A stretch of DNA of 64,000 nucleotides from Diplonema japonicum (GCA_964019335.1 OZ025722.1:124001-188000); one strand, 5' to 3'; counted from the stretch's first letter, positions 11,220 to 20,896 are shown. Made by a program: numbers and translations. Notes: a model not told the origin generated them from the letters alone.

Positions 11220-12359
11220 ATGGTGAGGAGTTTGTCGGAAAAAGTTAAGCGCCTGGCCAGAATAGCAGATATCAAGAAGATATCAAAGACCTCCAACGGA
11301 AGGCTGCTTGAGATACAGTTCTTTGAAGAGCTGCATGAGCCCGACCTAATGATGAAGATGATGGACCCTCCTCAGACCAGTGGGTGGAGTGTAGTGAACA
11401 TCATCAAGCATCTCCGGAAGAAACTCCGAAACGGGGAAGAGTTGGAAGTAGGCCACCTTGCACTTGTGAAGCTGAACCCCATCGACAAGTACCCTGCCTC
11501 GTATGTCAAACCGATGGACAAAGTGATGAAAAGGTACTTATTGGAACCAGGCAGTGTGCGACCACCCAGAGATCTCTCAGCACCTTCAGAAGCGAAACTT
11601 GCCACTCCTTGTGATCCAGGCCACCTCTCAGGCAACTCAGTCCTCTTTGTTTGTGTTGATGTACAAGGGCAGAAGGAGAACCTTGAGGTCAATCTCCCTT
11701 TACCATGGCAACAGACTCTCTGGAGCTTGAAATTTTATCTGAAGCAAGTCATCGAGCGTCATGTTAATGCTGAAACAACCTCTGGAGATCCTTTCAAGCT
11801 GGACATAAGAAAAACCTTGATCTATCACGATGAGGCCCAAGCGTGGGGTGAGTTGAAAGACTTGTCGCAGCTTCATCACTACGGCCAGCTGTACCTGTTT
11901 CAGTATGGTGTGCAAGATGCCCAGATGGATCTGCCCGCCCCGAAGCCTGTTCGTGGATTTGATTTCAACACCCCCCCTTCGACCTGTGACGAGCGATGCG
12001 ATGAGTTAACCCTCTTGGTCTGCGCCGACATTCGGAACCGGAAGGAGAACCTTGAGATACTAACCCCGCCTCGTTTTACTCTCCAGAGCTTGGAAATCCA
12101 TCTGAAGGAGGTTGTCGAGAGTGACGCCAATGCTGAACCCCACTCAGCACCTCTCAAACTGGACATAAAGGACGTCTTTATCTATGATGATGCAACTCTA
12201 TCGTGGGTTTTCTTAAAAGACCTGTCGCAGCTTCATGACTACGACCAGCTGTACCTGTTTCAGCATGGTGTGCAAGATGTCCAGATGGATCTGCCCGCCC
12301 CGAGGCCTGTTCGTGGAGCGTATTTTGCGGTGGAGAATGAAGCAACTTTGACAGCGTGA
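11220..12359 (+). CDS. BILBO1-N-domain repeat protein, 5'-truncated copy A
   Basis: This is an open frame of 379 residues, nearly identical to copy B (14465-15763) except at its 5' end. Compared with copy B, about 61 nt are missing after position 11171. The frame from the equivalent ATG at 11128 therefore ends at 11202, and translation would have to start at the internal ATG 11220. The remaining protein has the family-specific N-terminal module (RLARIADIKKISK through EELEVG, about residues 10-85). Two repeats resembling the BILBO1 N-terminal ubiquitin-like domain follow (about 140-245 and 265-365), each ending in a QLYLFQ and DLPAP motif. It could be a functional shortened gene or an early pseudogene. 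The rest of the frame is intact, which favours recent loss or continued use. Confidence 0.65.
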   Translation: MVRSLSEKVKRLARIADIKKISKTSNGRLLEIQFFEELHEPDLMMKMMDPPQTSGWSVVNIIKHLRKKLRNGEELEVGHLALVKLNPIDKYPASYVKPMDKVMKRYLLEPGSVRPPRDLSAPSEAKLATPCDPGHLSGNSVLFVCVDVQGQKENLEVNLPLPWQQTLWSLKFYLKQVIERHVNAETTSGDPFKLDIRKTLIYHDEAQAWGELKDLSQLHHYGQLYLFQYGVQDAQMDLPAPKPVRGFDFNTPPSTCDERCDELTLLVCADIRNRKENLEILTPPRFTLQSLEIHLKEVVESDANAEPHSAPLKLDIKDVFIYDDATLSWVFLKDLSQLHDYDQLYLFQHGVQDVQMDLPAPRPVRGAYFAVENEATLTA

Positions 12360-12787
12360 AGTAACTTGGTTTACTTGGTCCACACCAACTTTTTTTTTCC
12401 CCACCTGGGAGAAAAAGAAATCCTGTCGGAAAAAAAAAAAGAAGTCCCCCCCCCCCCCCCCCCCCCCAAGCTCGTCGGTGTGCCGTTTCAGTGGTTTAAA
12501 GGTCCTTCTTCCTGCACTGACCAGGCCAGCAGTGCGCGTGTTAGAATGGGTTACAGGGCAACTATTGAAACAAAACCCCCTTTTCGCATTCTCTCATTGC
12601 ACCACACTTCTCCCATTGGCTGTTGCCAAAGAAAAAAAAAAATACTCGTTATTTGTTTGATATCTATTTCTCTCTCTCTCTTTTTAAAATGTTCCCTTAA
12701 GCGAGTCATTTCAGGCAAGAATCATCAGGTATCCACCCCAAGTACTGAGTGCCATTCGACTAGTGTCACGTGGACGTTGAAAGAGAT

Positions 12788-12823
<36 letters not shown>

Positions 12824-12984
12824 CTTCTTGACATTTTTCATCGTGAATTCTTTGTTGTCCAATCTCTCTCCCCTTTTTCTTTTCTAACTCTACTTTTTAA
12901 TTCTCGGGTTGCTCTTTGTCCAGCCTTTTTTTTTTTTTTTTTTTTTTTTTTTGTTTTAATTACCCCCTTTTTCGTCTGTCTTCC

Positions 12985-13125
12985 AACGAACAAGATCCCC
13001 AGGGCAAATGGCCATAGCAGTGCCGCCCTCTTGGCGTCTGTCCATTTGCAAGGTGGAGGAAATAATAACCACCTTCTTAGCGATAGTGAAGAGTTTGTCG
13101 GGAAAAGATGTAAGAGCAAAGTTTG
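12985..13125 (+). pseudogene. Decayed 5' fragment of the BILBO1-repeat gene family
   Basis: The stretch has the upstream AACAAGATCCCCAGGGCAAATGG block and the start of the coding region. It then matches scattered parts of copy B (AAGGTGGAG, then ACCACCTTCTTAG, then GTGAAGAGTTTGTCGGGAAAAGAT) with deletions and frameshifts. It stops matching shortly after. It is a relic of a third related copy. Confidence 0.7.
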
Positions 13126-13326
13126 GAACCAGGTGATCCAGCCTGCCTTGGTCACATGCAGGCGACATGGTTGGAGCACTGAAGTAGGAGGGCCTCCACG
13201 AGTAATTTGTCACAAAAGTTAATACCTGAAATCAGAGGGTTCTGTCTGCAAATAATTCCGCCTCTCCAGGGCCGTCAGAGGCCTTTCAATTCACTGTGGG
13301 AGTGAGATCACGTACTTTATTCTGAA

Positions 13327-13363
<37 letters not shown>

Positions 13364-13869
13364 GGAAGGAAAAAAATATAAAAGAAAAGTGTAAAGTGCC
13401 AAAACAACGAGCAAAGCTTGTGGAATGAGAAACACCTGCACGGTCATGAGTACCCGGGCAACTGGGTGACACTTCCAACTGAAAAAAAAAAAACATTTAT
13501 GAAGCTATTTCACGCGCAGGCACCCTTCTAAAAAACTAGTAGCCATTTTTATGCAAAGCTCATCAATCGTGTGTGTGACTCTTTTGTCCTCATCCCGCTT
13601 GCAAACACGCAAGCTGCAATATGCCGTATTCTCTTTCATTATCCCTAAGTCGAAAAAGAAGTGCGGCTCTGGTAAAACTCTGCATTTCTTTACAGAGCTG
13701 TAAATTGCCCTCATCTCGTTGCGGCGAAGCCGTTGTCTTTCATAGGCGTCCTGCCACATACCGCAGGTACCCTTAAATGTCTCTTTTTTTTTTTTTTTTT
13801 TTTTTTTTTTCATATCTTGGAAATACAATACTAGGGGCTGCTACTGGACAGGATTCTAGGTGAAATGGT

Positions 13870-13946
13870 GAAATTAGGTGCAGGAGTGAAATAATGTTAC
13901 ATCGCTTCACGTTCCGAACATTATTTCTACTCCTGCACCTAATTTC
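13870..13946. repeat. Hairpin-forming inverted repeat
   Basis: The left arm 13870-13898 (GAAATTAGGTGCAGGAGTG and on) pairs with the right arm 13917-13946. Only one inserted base breaks about 29 paired positions across an 18-nt loop. Such near-perfect pairing suggests a small foldback element or a structured RNA. The sequence does not overlap any gene. Confidence 0.8.
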
Positions 13947-13984
13947 AGGTAAACTGAGAGACATAAAGTAAATTTGAAGAAAAA

Positions 13985-14224
13985 CATCAGATGTGTTGTT
14001 CGCTGTTGACCTCCTCGTCGGTCATCACCGGTAGCGCCCGAGTGGAAGAACGTAACGCAGATGCTCAGGGTGACGAACAGGCAGCAAACTGCACGAGCGC
14101 AGAATCTTGGTTACCCGGGACGTCCCGGCTGGGGTTGAGCTGTACACCGCACGCATTAAGGACACGACGCGGAATGCAGAAGAAGCTACAACTCGGCCGC
14201 GGTGCGCCCCCTGTAATCAAGTAG
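13985..14224 (+). repeat. Dispersed repeat R1, copy 1
   Basis: About 240 bp that recur at 17020-17258 with roughly nine in ten bases the same, and in part at 36326-36383. It begins CATCAGATGTGTTGTTCGCT and ends CTGTAATCAAGTAG. The + strand is open for 77 codons in copy 1 and also largely open in copy 2. The differences change many residues, so a coding role is doubtful. Confidence 0.8.
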
Positions 14225-14269
14225 ACAGTTCTTGTGCAGGGCGCCACCAACACCGGCCTCCTTTAACTC

Positions 14270-14270
14270 A

Positions 14271-14293
<23 letters not shown>
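14270..14293. repeat. TA dinucleotide microsatellite followed by T-run
   Basis: About twelve TA units are followed directly by a run of about 33 T. It lies in the leader region upstream of copy B. Confidence 0.85.
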
Positions 14294-14325
<32 letters not shown>

Positions 14326-14439
14326 CATTTCCCACCCATCAACCCGGCTCGGGTTAAATAAGGACTAAAATCCATAGAATTGTTCGATGGCTGATTCCTA
14401 ATTCTTGTTTTGCTTTTTTGCTCAACTTTTATATTTTCC

Positions 14440-14459
14440 TTCAACGACAAGACCCCCAG
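14440..14459 (+). promoter_or_regulatory. AG acceptor upstream of copy B
   Basis: A T-rich region (14408-14440) leads to GACCCCCAG, with AG at 14458-14459, six bases before the ATG at 14465. The same CCCCAGGGCAAATGG block is kept in the relic at 12994-13010. It is a plausible trans-splice site for this family. Confidence 0.45.
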
Positions 14460-14464
14460 GGCAA

Positions 14465-15763
14465 ATGGCCACACCAGAGCTGCCCGTTCTTGGAATCTGT
14501 CCATTGGATCTCGAGCATTCGTCCTATTTACACTGGAGCACAAGGGTGATTGTTAGGCAGGGCCGTATCTTCAAGAGGGAGTGCAAGGTGGAGTTTTTAA
14601 TCACCAACTCCTTAGTGATGGTGAGGGGTTTGTCGGGAAAGGATCTAAAGCGCCTGGCCAGAATAGCAGATATCAAGAAGATATCAAAGACCTCCAACGG
14701 AAGGCTGCTTGAGATACAGTTCTTTGAAGAGCTGCATGAGCCCGACCTAATGATGAAGATGATGGACCCTCCTCAGACCAGTGGGTGGAGTGTAGTGAAC
14801 ATCATCAAGCATCTCCGGAAGAAACTCCGAAACGGGGAAGAGTTGGAAGTAGGCCACCTTGCACTTGTGAAGCTGAACCCCATCGACAAGTACCCTGCCT
14901 CGTATGTCAAACCGATGGACAAAGTGATGAAAAGGTACTTATTGGAACCAGGCAGTGTGCGACCACCCAGAGATCTCTCAGCACCTTCAGAAGCGAAACT
15001 TGCCACTCCTTGTGATCCAGGCCACCTCTCAGGCAACTCAGTCCTCTTTGTTTGTGTTGATGTACAAGGGCAGAAGGAGAACCTTGAGGTCAATCTCCCT
15101 TTACCATGGCAACAGACTCTCTGGAGCTTGAAATTTTATCTGAAGCAAGTCATCGAGCGTCATGTTAATGCTGAAACAACCTCTGGAGATCCTTTCAAGC
15201 TGGACATAAGAAAAACCTTGATCTATCACGATGAGGCCCAAGCGTGGGGTGAGTTGAAAGACTTGTCGCAGCTTCATCACTACGGCCAGCTGTACCTGTT
15301 TCAGTATGGTGTGCAAGATGCCCAGATGGATCTGCCCGCCCCGAAGCCTGTTCGTGGATTTGATTTCAACACCCCCCCTTCGACCTGTGACGAGCGATGC
15401 GATGAGTTAACCCTCTTGGTCTGCGCCGACATTCGGAACCGGAAGGAGAACCTTGAGATACTAACCCCGCCTCGTTTTACTCTCCAGAGCTTGGAAATCC
15501 ATCTGAAGGAGGTTGTCGAGAGTGACGCCAATGCTGAACCCCACTCGGAGGTACCTCTCAAGCTGGACATAGCGGACATCTATATCTATGATGATGCAAC
15601 TCTATCGTGGGTTTTCTTAAAAGACCTGTCGCAGCTTCATGACTACGACCAGCTGTACCTGTTTCAGCATGGTGTGCAAGATGTCCAGACGGATCTGCCC
15701 ACTCCGAGGCCTGTTCGTGGAGCGTATTTTGCGGTGGAGAATGAAGCAACTTTGACAGCGTGA
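14465..15763 (+). CDS. BILBO1-N-domain repeat protein, copy B (full length)
   Basis: This 432-residue protein starts at the ATG six bases after a CCCAG. Residues 1-60 contain basic and aromatic residues. Residues 60-165 carry a module (RLARIADIKKISK, then LLEIQFFEELHEPDLM, then NIIKHLRKKLRNG) that looks like a small alpha/beta, possibly PH-like, domain. I cannot name it. Two repeats follow (about 190-295 and 314-418). Each has V-C-A/V-D, ENLE, an LxI..IxIYDD-type strand, W..L, L..Y.QLYLFQ and DLPAP/DLPTPRPVRG. These are the same landmarks as residues 1-110 of the BILBO1 homologue at 19662. In trypanosomes that ubiquitin-like domain mediates protein binding at the flagellar pocket collar. A scaffold or regulator role near that structure is inference. 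Confidence 0.8.
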   Translation: MATPELPVLGICPLDLEHSSYLHWSTRVIVRQGRIFKRECKVEFLITNSLVMVRGLSGKDLKRLARIADIKKISKTSNGRLLEIQFFEELHEPDLMMKMMDPPQTSGWSVVNIIKHLRKKLRNGEELEVGHLALVKLNPIDKYPASYVKPMDKVMKRYLLEPGSVRPPRDLSAPSEAKLATPCDPGHLSGNSVLFVCVDVQGQKENLEVNLPLPWQQTLWSLKFYLKQVIERHVNAETTSGDPFKLDIRKTLIYHDEAQAWGELKDLSQLHHYGQLYLFQYGVQDAQMDLPAPKPVRGFDFNTPPSTCDERCDELTLLVCADIRNRKENLEILTPPRFTLQSLEIHLKEVVESDANAEPHSEVPLKLDIADIYIYDDATLSWVFLKDLSQLHDYDQLYLFQHGVQDVQTDLPTPRPVRGAYFAVENEATLTA

Positions 15764-16620
15764 AGTACCTTTCAAAAAGAGAAGAAAAAAAAAACCTGTC
15801 GGAAAAGAAAGTTTTCCCCGCGGTATCGGTAATGAGCTGCCCTCTGAGGCCTATGTAACGGGGCCAGAAGGAAACTATTTTCTCTAGTTGGTGTTTAATT
15901 GCTTCTGTGGCCCCTCTCCCTATTTCAATTTCCAAGCTTTCTTTACCTCTCCACTTTTACTTTCTACGGGACCACAGGGGACTTGGGAGGCTTCGGGGCG
16001 AAGTTTCACAAGGGTGGCCGCTGTGTCACATACTGCATGGCACCACTAAAATCGAGACAACTATTTTGGGCTTTAAAACTCCATCACATGCTTCTCCCAT
16101 TGGCTGCTGAAAAAGGCGGTGAAGTAACAGCGATCAAATTAATTTTCTAAGTGACACACCAGCTTCCTGTTCTGTCCTGCTGCTGGAACGGAGGTGATTA
16201 TTCCCCCGATGATGGTAACACGGAACCTCAGCAGTGATAGTGGACTGGGAAAAAAAAAGTTTTTTTTTTCTTCTTCTTCAAACGTCTCGCCTTTCAAAAA
16301 AAAAACCTCCTCCATCCCTGTCGAAAAAGAAGTTGCCCCCAATCCCCGCCTCTATTTTCTTTTTGGGGGGCGGAGGTAACATGGATATATAAGAAGTACC
16401 AACCAAAGTAACACATGCCCCAGCACCTAGACATAGGAGGAGCATCTTGTGTATTGTGTTCTGGAACGGAGGTGACTAGTCCCCTGATGGTAAAAAGTCA
16501 TTTGTTTGTTGGTACTTTTTCTTTATTTTCCCTCCCTTCCTTCCTCTTTCGTTGCATGTGTCAACGACTTTTGTTTAAAAGTTTTTCTTCCCGCAAATAA
16601 AAAAAAAAGGGGGGAAGGAA

Positions 16621-16946
16621 TGGAAACTGCAATGGAAGAAGAACCCCCCCCGTCCTTGAAACTAGCAATGTCTCGAGCGTAGCTTTCACGAGGGTCAAGG
16701 TCAAGGAGCGAAAGCTTCTGGGTTTTCAGACGGAACGGGAGGCGGTGTTCTTGGTGTCGAGAACCTCAAGTGATGCTCTGCCTGGGCGGAATGGAAGTGG
16801 AATGTCTGGCCAGAATGGCAGACATCGAGAGATACCGTTCTTTGAAGAGCAGTGGACCCTCCTCAGACCAGTGGGTGGAGTGTAGTGAACATCATCAAGC
16901 ATCTCCGGAAGAAACTCCGAAACGGGGAAGAGTTGAAAGTAGGCCA
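16621..16946 (+). pseudogene. Decayed BILBO1-repeat family member (copy C type)
   Basis: It begins with a C-copy-like 5' end (ATGGAAACTGCAATGGAAGA, compare the region around 17448). It continues through GTCAAGGTCAAGGAGCGAAA and TGGCCAGAATGGCAGACATC, then jumps by internal deletion to CTCAGACCAGTGGGTGGAG and AAACGGGGAAGAGTTGAAAG. In-frame stops and deletions prevent translation. The closing block is nearly identical to copies A-C. Confidence 0.8.
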
Positions 16947-17019
16947 AGAAAAAAAAGAAGAAAAAAACGTTCTTCGTTTTTCTTAAGGTGGTGGGGATAA
17001 CATGGAAATATGTGAAGTA

Positions 17020-17258
17020 CATCAGATGTGTTGTTCGCTGTTGACCTCCTCGTCGGTCATCACCGGTAGCGCCCGAGTGGGAGAATGTTTTGCAGATGCT
17101 CAGGGTGACGAACAGGCAGCAAACTGCACGAGCGCAGAATCTTGGTTACCCGGGGCGCCCCGGCTAGGGTTGAGTTGTACACCACACGCATTAAGGACGC
17201 AACCCGGAACGCAGAAGAAGCTACAGCTCGGCCGGGAAGCACCCCTGTAATCAAGTAG
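17020..17258 (+). repeat. Dispersed repeat R1, copy 2
   Basis: Second copy of the 240-bp repeat at 13985-14224. It is preceded by GGTGGTGGGGATAACATGGAAATAT (16987-17011, given here only to locate it), a prefix also present before the partial third copy near 36289. The three copies lie in gene-poor DNA. Confidence 0.8.
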
Positions 17259-17456
17259 GCTGTGCCTTCAGTTGCTCGGTTTGGTACCCGGCAGTCTTTT
17301 GCAGAAACACACTTCACAAAGAAAAAAACAAAAAAAGGAAAAAAAAGGAATACAGCTAGCTATGGTGCAGTCATTGTTTTCTTTTTATAGTGACAATTGT
17401 GTTTTTTTTTGGGGTGCCTGTTTTGTAAATAATAAATAGGGGGGGTGGAAACTGCA

Positions 17457-19100
17457 ATGGAAGAGGAACCCCCAGTCCTTGATGATAAGTTAGGCAGAAG
17501 TAACGAAAAAATATACGTCAAAACAAGGGTCAAGGTCAAGCGGCGAAGGCTGGGGTTCCAAACTGAATGGGAGGCGGAGTTCATGGTGACCGGTACCTTC
17601 GTGATGCTCCAGAGCGGATTGATAGTAAAACGTCTGGCCAGAATAGCAGATATCAAGAAGATATCAAAGACCTCCAACGGAAGGCTGCTTGAGATACAGT
17701 TCTTTGAAGAGCTGCATGAGCCCGACCTAATGATGAAGATGATGGACCCTCCTCAGACCAGTGGGTGGAGTGTAGTGAACATCATCAAGCATCTCCGGAA
17801 GAAACTCCGAAACGGGGAAGAGTTGGAAGTAGGCTACCTTGCAGCCATGAAGCTGAAACCCGCCAAAAAATATCATGCTTCTTATTCTCCACCCGAAATT
17901 AAGATGGCCAGTTATTTACAGAATCGGGAATATGGCAGCGTAAGACCATTCCCAGAAAAGTTGCCTGAGCCTACGCCTGAGCTAGAGCCTGTGTCTTTGC
18001 CTCCTGAGCCTGTGCCTTTGCCTCCTGAGCCTGTGCCTTTGCCTCCTGGGCCTGTGCCTTGGCGGGCTTACACAGATATCTCCGACAAATGTGTTGAAGC
18101 AAACACCCCCCTGATTATCTGCGCACACAAGGAGTACCTCGAGGTTTCACCGCCCTTCACACTGACTTCTTTAGCAGACTTAAAAGCATACGTGAAGGCT
18201 GTACTAGATTGGGAGGCCATGAGAAAGGCCTCTGGTGATGTCCAGCGTTGCCAAACGATTGTAAACAGCTTACAGAGGTACGATGACGACACCGAGTCGT
18301 GGGCTGAGCTGGATGGCATGTTCTCCTTAGCAGCTTACACTTATATAAATGTGAGTGACAAAAGCAATGTGAGATTGTCGGATCTGGAAACCCCTGACAG
18401 AGACTACGATTACAGGGTGATGCCGGTGTGTGTGTATACTGCGACCATACAAAAGATTTCCGGGGAGATGGTGAACGTTCGCTGCCCGTTGCTGTTCTTG
18501 CCTACTACAGAGCAACTTGCGCACATCCTCTCGAGGGTTTTCGCAGAAGAACAGCTGGACACTGTCATTCCGGTGAGGCCCGAACATTTACTCACAGAAA
18601 GCAACAGCTTTGAGAAATGGAAGCCGTTGACGAACGAAGCAAACATCGCGTCCTTCAACAACCACATTTGCGTTGTCCCCCCTGGGTGTAACCGATCGCT
18701 TTTTGAGAATGATAGAAAAGACTTCAAAATCAAGGATGTTCCGATTCCATTTGTCGTATTCCTTTGTGCTTGGTCTTTGAACGGCCACGTGGTCAACTTT
18801 GAACTCGTTTTCCCCAATCCACCTGATACGTTGCGGAAATTCACCACTTGCGTCAAAAACGTTCTTGAAGCCGAAGAAATACCACATGAGGAGGTCGCCG
18901 AGGAGAGGATATTTGTCGACCAAGGGAGTGGTTGGGTCCCTGCGGAATCGATGACATCAATAAAGGAAGAGATCTACTGTGGGGACCAGGCCCTCGTCCT
19001 GTGCGGTCCTGGGTTTACTGGGTTTACTTCCGACGGCCTTCTCCCACCCTCTGTGATACCCGAGGCAAGACCTCCTGTTGGGTATGGTGCACGTCGATGA
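17457..19100 (+). CDS. BILBO1-N-domain repeat protein, copy C (divergent, three repeats)
   Basis: This 547-residue protein starts at ATG 17457 (an in-frame GTG lies 12 nt upstream). The N-terminal module (about residues 60-130) shares an essentially identical block of about 195 bp (17636-17834) with copies A and B, while its flanks differ strongly. A linker of tandem Pro-Glu-Pro-Val-x-Leu-Pro units follows (about 178-202). Three diverged repeats related to the BILBO1 N-terminal domain come next: about 215-310 (LIICAHKEYLEVS), 322-430 (VMPVCVYTATIQ) and 438-530 (VVFLCAWSLNGHVVNFEL). The third most resembles BILBO1 itself. The tail is short and basic. The partner and role are unknown; family membership suggests cytoskeletal scaffolding. 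Confidence 0.8.
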   Translation: MEEEPPVLDDKLGRSNEKIYVKTRVKVKRRRLGFQTEWEAEFMVTGTFVMLQSGLIVKRLARIADIKKISKTSNGRLLEIQFFEELHEPDLMMKMMDPPQTSGWSVVNIIKHLRKKLRNGEELEVGYLAAMKLKPAKKYHASYSPPEIKMASYLQNREYGSVRPFPEKLPEPTPELEPVSLPPEPVPLPPEPVPLPPGPVPWRAYTDISDKCVEANTPLIICAHKEYLEVSPPFTLTSLADLKAYVKAVLDWEAMRKASGDVQRCQTIVNSLQRYDDDTESWAELDGMFSLAAYTYINVSDKSNVRLSDLETPDRDYDYRVMPVCVYTATIQKISGEMVNVRCPLLFLPTTEQLAHILSRVFAEEQLDTVIPVRPEHLLTESNSFEKWKPLTNEANIASFNNHICVVPPGCNRSLFENDRKDFKIKDVPIPFVVFLCAWSLNGHVVNFELVFPNPPDTLRKFTTCVKNVLEAEEIPHEEVAEERIFVDQGSGWVPAESMTSIKEEIYCGDQALVLCGPGFTGFTSDGLLPPSVIPEARPPVGYGARR

Positions 19101-19661
19101 TAGGGCGGGACGAGGGGGGGAGAAAAAAACATTATTTTACCTCCACAAACCACTTAAATCGAGACAAAAAAAAATCTTTTTTTCCTTCTTTTTTCTTTAC
19201 GGTTCGAGGACAGGCGAAGGGGGGCGCCCATGAACCGAATAAGTTCTTCATTTTGCGGGGTACTGGTAAAGTACTTGCTAAAGGGCGTCCTCTTCCTCGA
19301 GCGCGTCAACCCCCTGCTTCGCACCCTGCAACCGGCTCACCAGGGGACGTCTGGTACAACAAGTTCGTGCCGACCTACCCCGAACCTACCCGAAGAATCC
19401 CCACCCCATCTGCCGATAAAAAATGCAGCGACGACGCAGAAGGGTAACTACACAAGATAGACCCTCCACGCTGCACACTAAAGTGTTGCAACCAAAGCCC
19501 CATTTTTTTTCTTCTTGTTTTTCTTTTTTTTTTTTTTTGTGTGTTCCATTTTCTTTTAGTATTATTATTCACACACCCCCCCTTTTTTTCTTTTTCTTCC
19601 CAATTCATACACAGAGGGGGTGGGGGAGAGAGAGAAGAGGGGGAAATTAAAAAAAAAAAGA
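19101..19661. other. Intergenic region before BILBO1
   Basis: No gene is supported. It contains a pyrimidine-rich tract (19500-19600, T-runs and C-runs) followed by a G/A-rich leader before the ATG at 19662. AG candidates for trans-splicing include 19612-19613 (ACACAG). Confidence 0.5.
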
Positions 19662-20896
19662 ATGTCTCTATTCACGGTCCTCGTCTGCGCTGACGTCTAC
19701 GGGTCGAAGGTGAATCTGGAGGTACCGTTTCCAAACGTCCCGACCATCAGCGAACTGACACACACAATCGAGAAGGTGTTCGAGCAAGAGGCGGCCTTCC
19801 TAAAGCCCCCTGGCTACCCCCCAACAGAGATTAAGGTGAGCAGGATACAAATCTATGACGACACGTATCTCAAGTGGATGGATTTGGTGAACAGCAGCCA
19901 AGTTCACGAATACGATCAGCTCTACGTCTTTCAACCCCAAAGCCCATGGCATGTCGATCTTCAAAAGGACCTCCCAGCCCCCCGCCCCCCCACGGCATCA
20001 ATGCCCCAAGGCCACAATTATATAAACCACGCAGTTCAAAACCCGGTTTCACCGTACAATCCTCCACCAGCACAGGTTGTCCATCAGCATCATGCTGGGT
20101 TCAATCAGAACACAGCGCCTCCTACATTTGCATCACCGCAGCATCAAGCTACAAGTAAACCATCGTACCTCCAGGATCAGCCTACAGGAGCGGCAGCGGC
20201 GGCAAGGGAAAGACCGAATGTCCCAAAAGACGTAAAAGTTCAAAACACGTTCAGGGAAATCGACACTCAACAGAAAGGCTGGATCGATGTCGCAGATTTC
20301 GAACGCGGCTTCAGATCGCGAGGGATAGACTTCTCCTCCGCCACCGTTCAGGAACTGTTCTCGAAGGGCGACACAAACAGAGACGGCAGGCTTGACTGGG
20401 CGGAATGGGGGATATGGACTGACCTCTACCCCAACACTCTCGAAGTTATGTACTACCGGGGTAGGGAGACACTTGACGACGAACAGCTTACTCGGGAGCG
20501 TAATCAGACACAGGAAGCCATCGACAGGAACCGGCAAAGGGAGGCCGACCTTCGTAGACAGATAGATGAGGTCAACCATGAGTACACCCAGCTTACTCAC
20601 CAATTGTCTGAGCACGACACTCGATCTCGTGAGTCTGCCAATCGGCGTAATTTGTTGGAGCAGCAAGAGCGCGACTTGTTAGAGCAGGAGATCAAATTAG
20701 AGAGGCAGAAGGACCAGCTCAGAGCTTCGCAGTACAGGTTCCAAGAGGTTGCGCAGACGTTCGATGGATCTGCTGTGGGCCAGGGGTCGCCTAGAAGGTT
20801 TGCGGGATGGGAAAAAAAAAAAAAAACAAACAAAAAAAAAAAAAAAAAAAAATACACCTCAGGGCAAAACAAGATCAAGTCCATCAGTTCCGTTAG
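19662..20896 (+). CDS. BILBO1: BILBO1 homologue (flagellar pocket collar scaffold)
   Basis: Predicted exons are 19662-20797 and 20863-20896, with an intron starting GTTTGC, mostly A, ending CTCAG. They give about 389 residues; without that intron the frame runs to 21059 as Lys/Pro-rich low complexity. Residues 1-110 match the BILBO1 N-terminal domain (LVCADVYGSKVNLE, then SELTHTIEKVF, then IQIYDD, W.DLV, YDQLYVFQP, then W..DLQKDLPAP). A Pro/His/Asn-rich linker leads to two EF-hands at about 200-265. The first loop is degenerate; the second, DTNRDGRLDWAE, is canonical. A coiled coil spans about 285-365. This is the domain order of trypanosome BILBO1, which polymerises into the collar around the flagellar pocket neck. 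The coil is shorter than in the 587-residue trypanosome protein. Confidence 0.88.

Larger units (their letters stand above)
12360..14464. other. Duplicated intergenic region with repeats and a relic
   Basis: Between copies A and B there is no intact gene. It holds a C-run at about 12448-12468, long T-runs, a decayed family fragment (12985-13125), a 29-bp-arm hairpin (13870-13946), a dispersed repeat (13985-14224) and a TA microsatellite (14270-14293). The segment at 12600-12630 with CTTCTCCCATTGGCTG recurs at 16087-16107 downstream of copy B, so flanking DNA was duplicated with the genes. Confidence 0.6.
15764..17456. other. Duplicated intergenic region between copies B and C
   Basis: No intact gene. 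It contains CTTCTCCCATTGGCTG at 16090-16107, shared with the region after copy A. A direct repeat of about 40 bp (GAACGGAGGTGA and following) occurs at 16185-16215 and 16461-16495. It also contains a decayed family member (16621-16946) and the second R1 repeat (17020-17258). Confidence 0.6.

Noticed and set aside
17445-17456. GTG start four codons upstream in copy C
   Set aside because: Nuclear genes rarely start at GTG, and an in-frame ATG follows at 17457.
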